Origin: Fen-999 sp035654135
GTDB taxonomy: Bacteria; Pseudomonadota; Gammaproteobacteria; Burkholderiales; Rhodocyclaceae
Assembly: GCA_035654135.1 (NCBI GenBank)
Contig: DASRXN010000070.1
Coordinates: 1-20,832, forward strand
DNA: 20,832 nucleotides
Direction of reading: 5' to 3'
A program made the position numbers and the translations under genes. How positions within the stretch are numbered: the stretch's first letter is position 1; every line of letters begins with the position of its first letter. The notes under the pieces were generated by a model. The model saw nothing but the letters and a program-made list of their open reading frames with translations, ran no database searches and was not told where the DNA came from. This document shows positions 20,353 to 20,832 of the stretch, one piece after another.

Positions 20353-20832
20353 TGGCGGCCTTGATGTCGGTGGCCAAGGCATCGGCGAAGGTAACCGCCT
20401 CTCCCAGTCGCTTCAAGAGAACGAGGCGCAGCCGGCCGGCAATGACTTTCTTGTCATGTCCCATCAGGTCGCTGTACCGGTCGGCGCCCAGTTTCGGGCC
20501 AACCACGGGCAGGCAGGCGCGAACCAGCAGGCGCCTGATCCGATCCACGTCAGCGGCTGCCAGCCAGCCCAATCGGCGCGACAACTCCGCAGCCATGAGC
20601 ATGCCGACAGCCACCGCTTCTCCGTGCAGCCATTCGCCGTAGCCGACACCTGCCTCGATGGCATGGCCGAAGGTGTGGCCGAGATTCAACAGCGCCCGAC
20701 CGCCATCCTTCGCCGTTTCCCTTTCATCTCCGGCCACGACCTCGGCCTTGTTTGCGCAAGAGCGCTCGATGGCACAGGACAGGGCCTCGGCATCGCGTGC
20801 CATCAGACGCTCCATGTTCGCCTCCAGCCATT
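20333..20832 (-). CDS. aroB: 3-dehydroquinate synthase, C-terminal part (N-terminus outside the window)
   Basis: C-terminal 165 or so residues of AroB, the NAD- and metal-dependent enzyme that cyclises DAHP to 3-dehydroquinate, the second step of the shikimate pathway. The frame stays open through the window edge (WLEAN precedes the first visible Met), so the Met at 20815 is internal. Hallmarks are DERETAKDGGRALLNLGHTF with the metal ligand His in NLGHTFGHAIE, the second ligand His in YGEWLHGEAVAVGM, and DKKVIAGRLRLVLL. These match E. coli AroB over the same segment. It ends in EVCSA and overlaps the start of dgt, which fits the betaproteobacterial aroB-dgt order. Confidence 0.96.
   Translation of the reverse strand, partial: WLEANMERLMARDAEALSCAIERSCANKAEVVAGDERETAKDGGRALLNLGHTFGHAIEAGVGYGEWLHGEAVAVGMLMAAELSRRLGWLAAADVDRIRRLLVRACLPVVGPKLGADRYSDLMGHDKKVIAGRLRLVLLKRLGEAVTFADALATDIKAAIEVCSA

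Overview
The window is GC-rich bacterial DNA that is almost entirely coding, and every gene I can support lies on the minus strand. The order aroB - dgt - gltB - gltD, followed by glmU - glmS, and the protein sequences themselves suggest a Betaproteobacterium, most likely of the Rhodocyclales (Azoarcus/Thauera/Dechloromonas-like). That placement is an inference from recalled synteny and residues, not from a search.

Layout, read in the direction of transcription (from high to low coordinates). (1) 20832-19198: the C-terminal part of aroB (shikimate pathway) runs into a dGTPase-like HD hydrolase gene, dgt. (2) 19197-12988: a 136-nt leader with a good promoter and then an intrinsic terminator precedes gltB and gltD, the two NADPH-glutamate synthase subunits, which are coupled by a TAATG overlap. 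A hairpin terminator probably closes this unit. (3) 12888-9704: glmU and glmS, 5 nt apart, make UDP-GlcNAc for peptidoglycan and LPS. GlmS consumes glutamine, so the central block is centred on glutamine/glutamate nitrogen. (4) 9642-7588: an EF-G paralogue of the EF-G-2 type, with an altered switch I and a Tyr in place of the catalytic His. (5) 7577-980: a Cu(I)/Ag(I) periplasmic efflux locus: a Cys/His/Met-rich DUF2946-like secreted protein, CusF, a CusC-like outer membrane factor, CusB carrying an N-terminal metal-binding motif and a C-terminal CusF domain, and the RND pump CusA. CusC/B/A are tightly coupled (ATGA overlap, 2-nt gap). (6) 899-1: the start of a lipoprotein with a Ser/Gly-rich tether and a globular domain of unknown function, cut by the window edge.

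Most of the window is ordinary housekeeping and metal-resistance content. The points most worth a second look are an intrinsic terminator that lies between the best gltB promoter and the gltB start codon (possible attenuation, with a competing hairpin), a folded-looking intergenic element between the DUF2946-like gene and cusF, the natural Trp-to-Met change at the CusF copper site, the EF-G-2 GTPase-centre changes, and the uncharacterised lipoprotein. I saw no mobile elements, CRISPR arrays, tRNAs or rRNAs. No gene-free stretch exceeds 300 bases.
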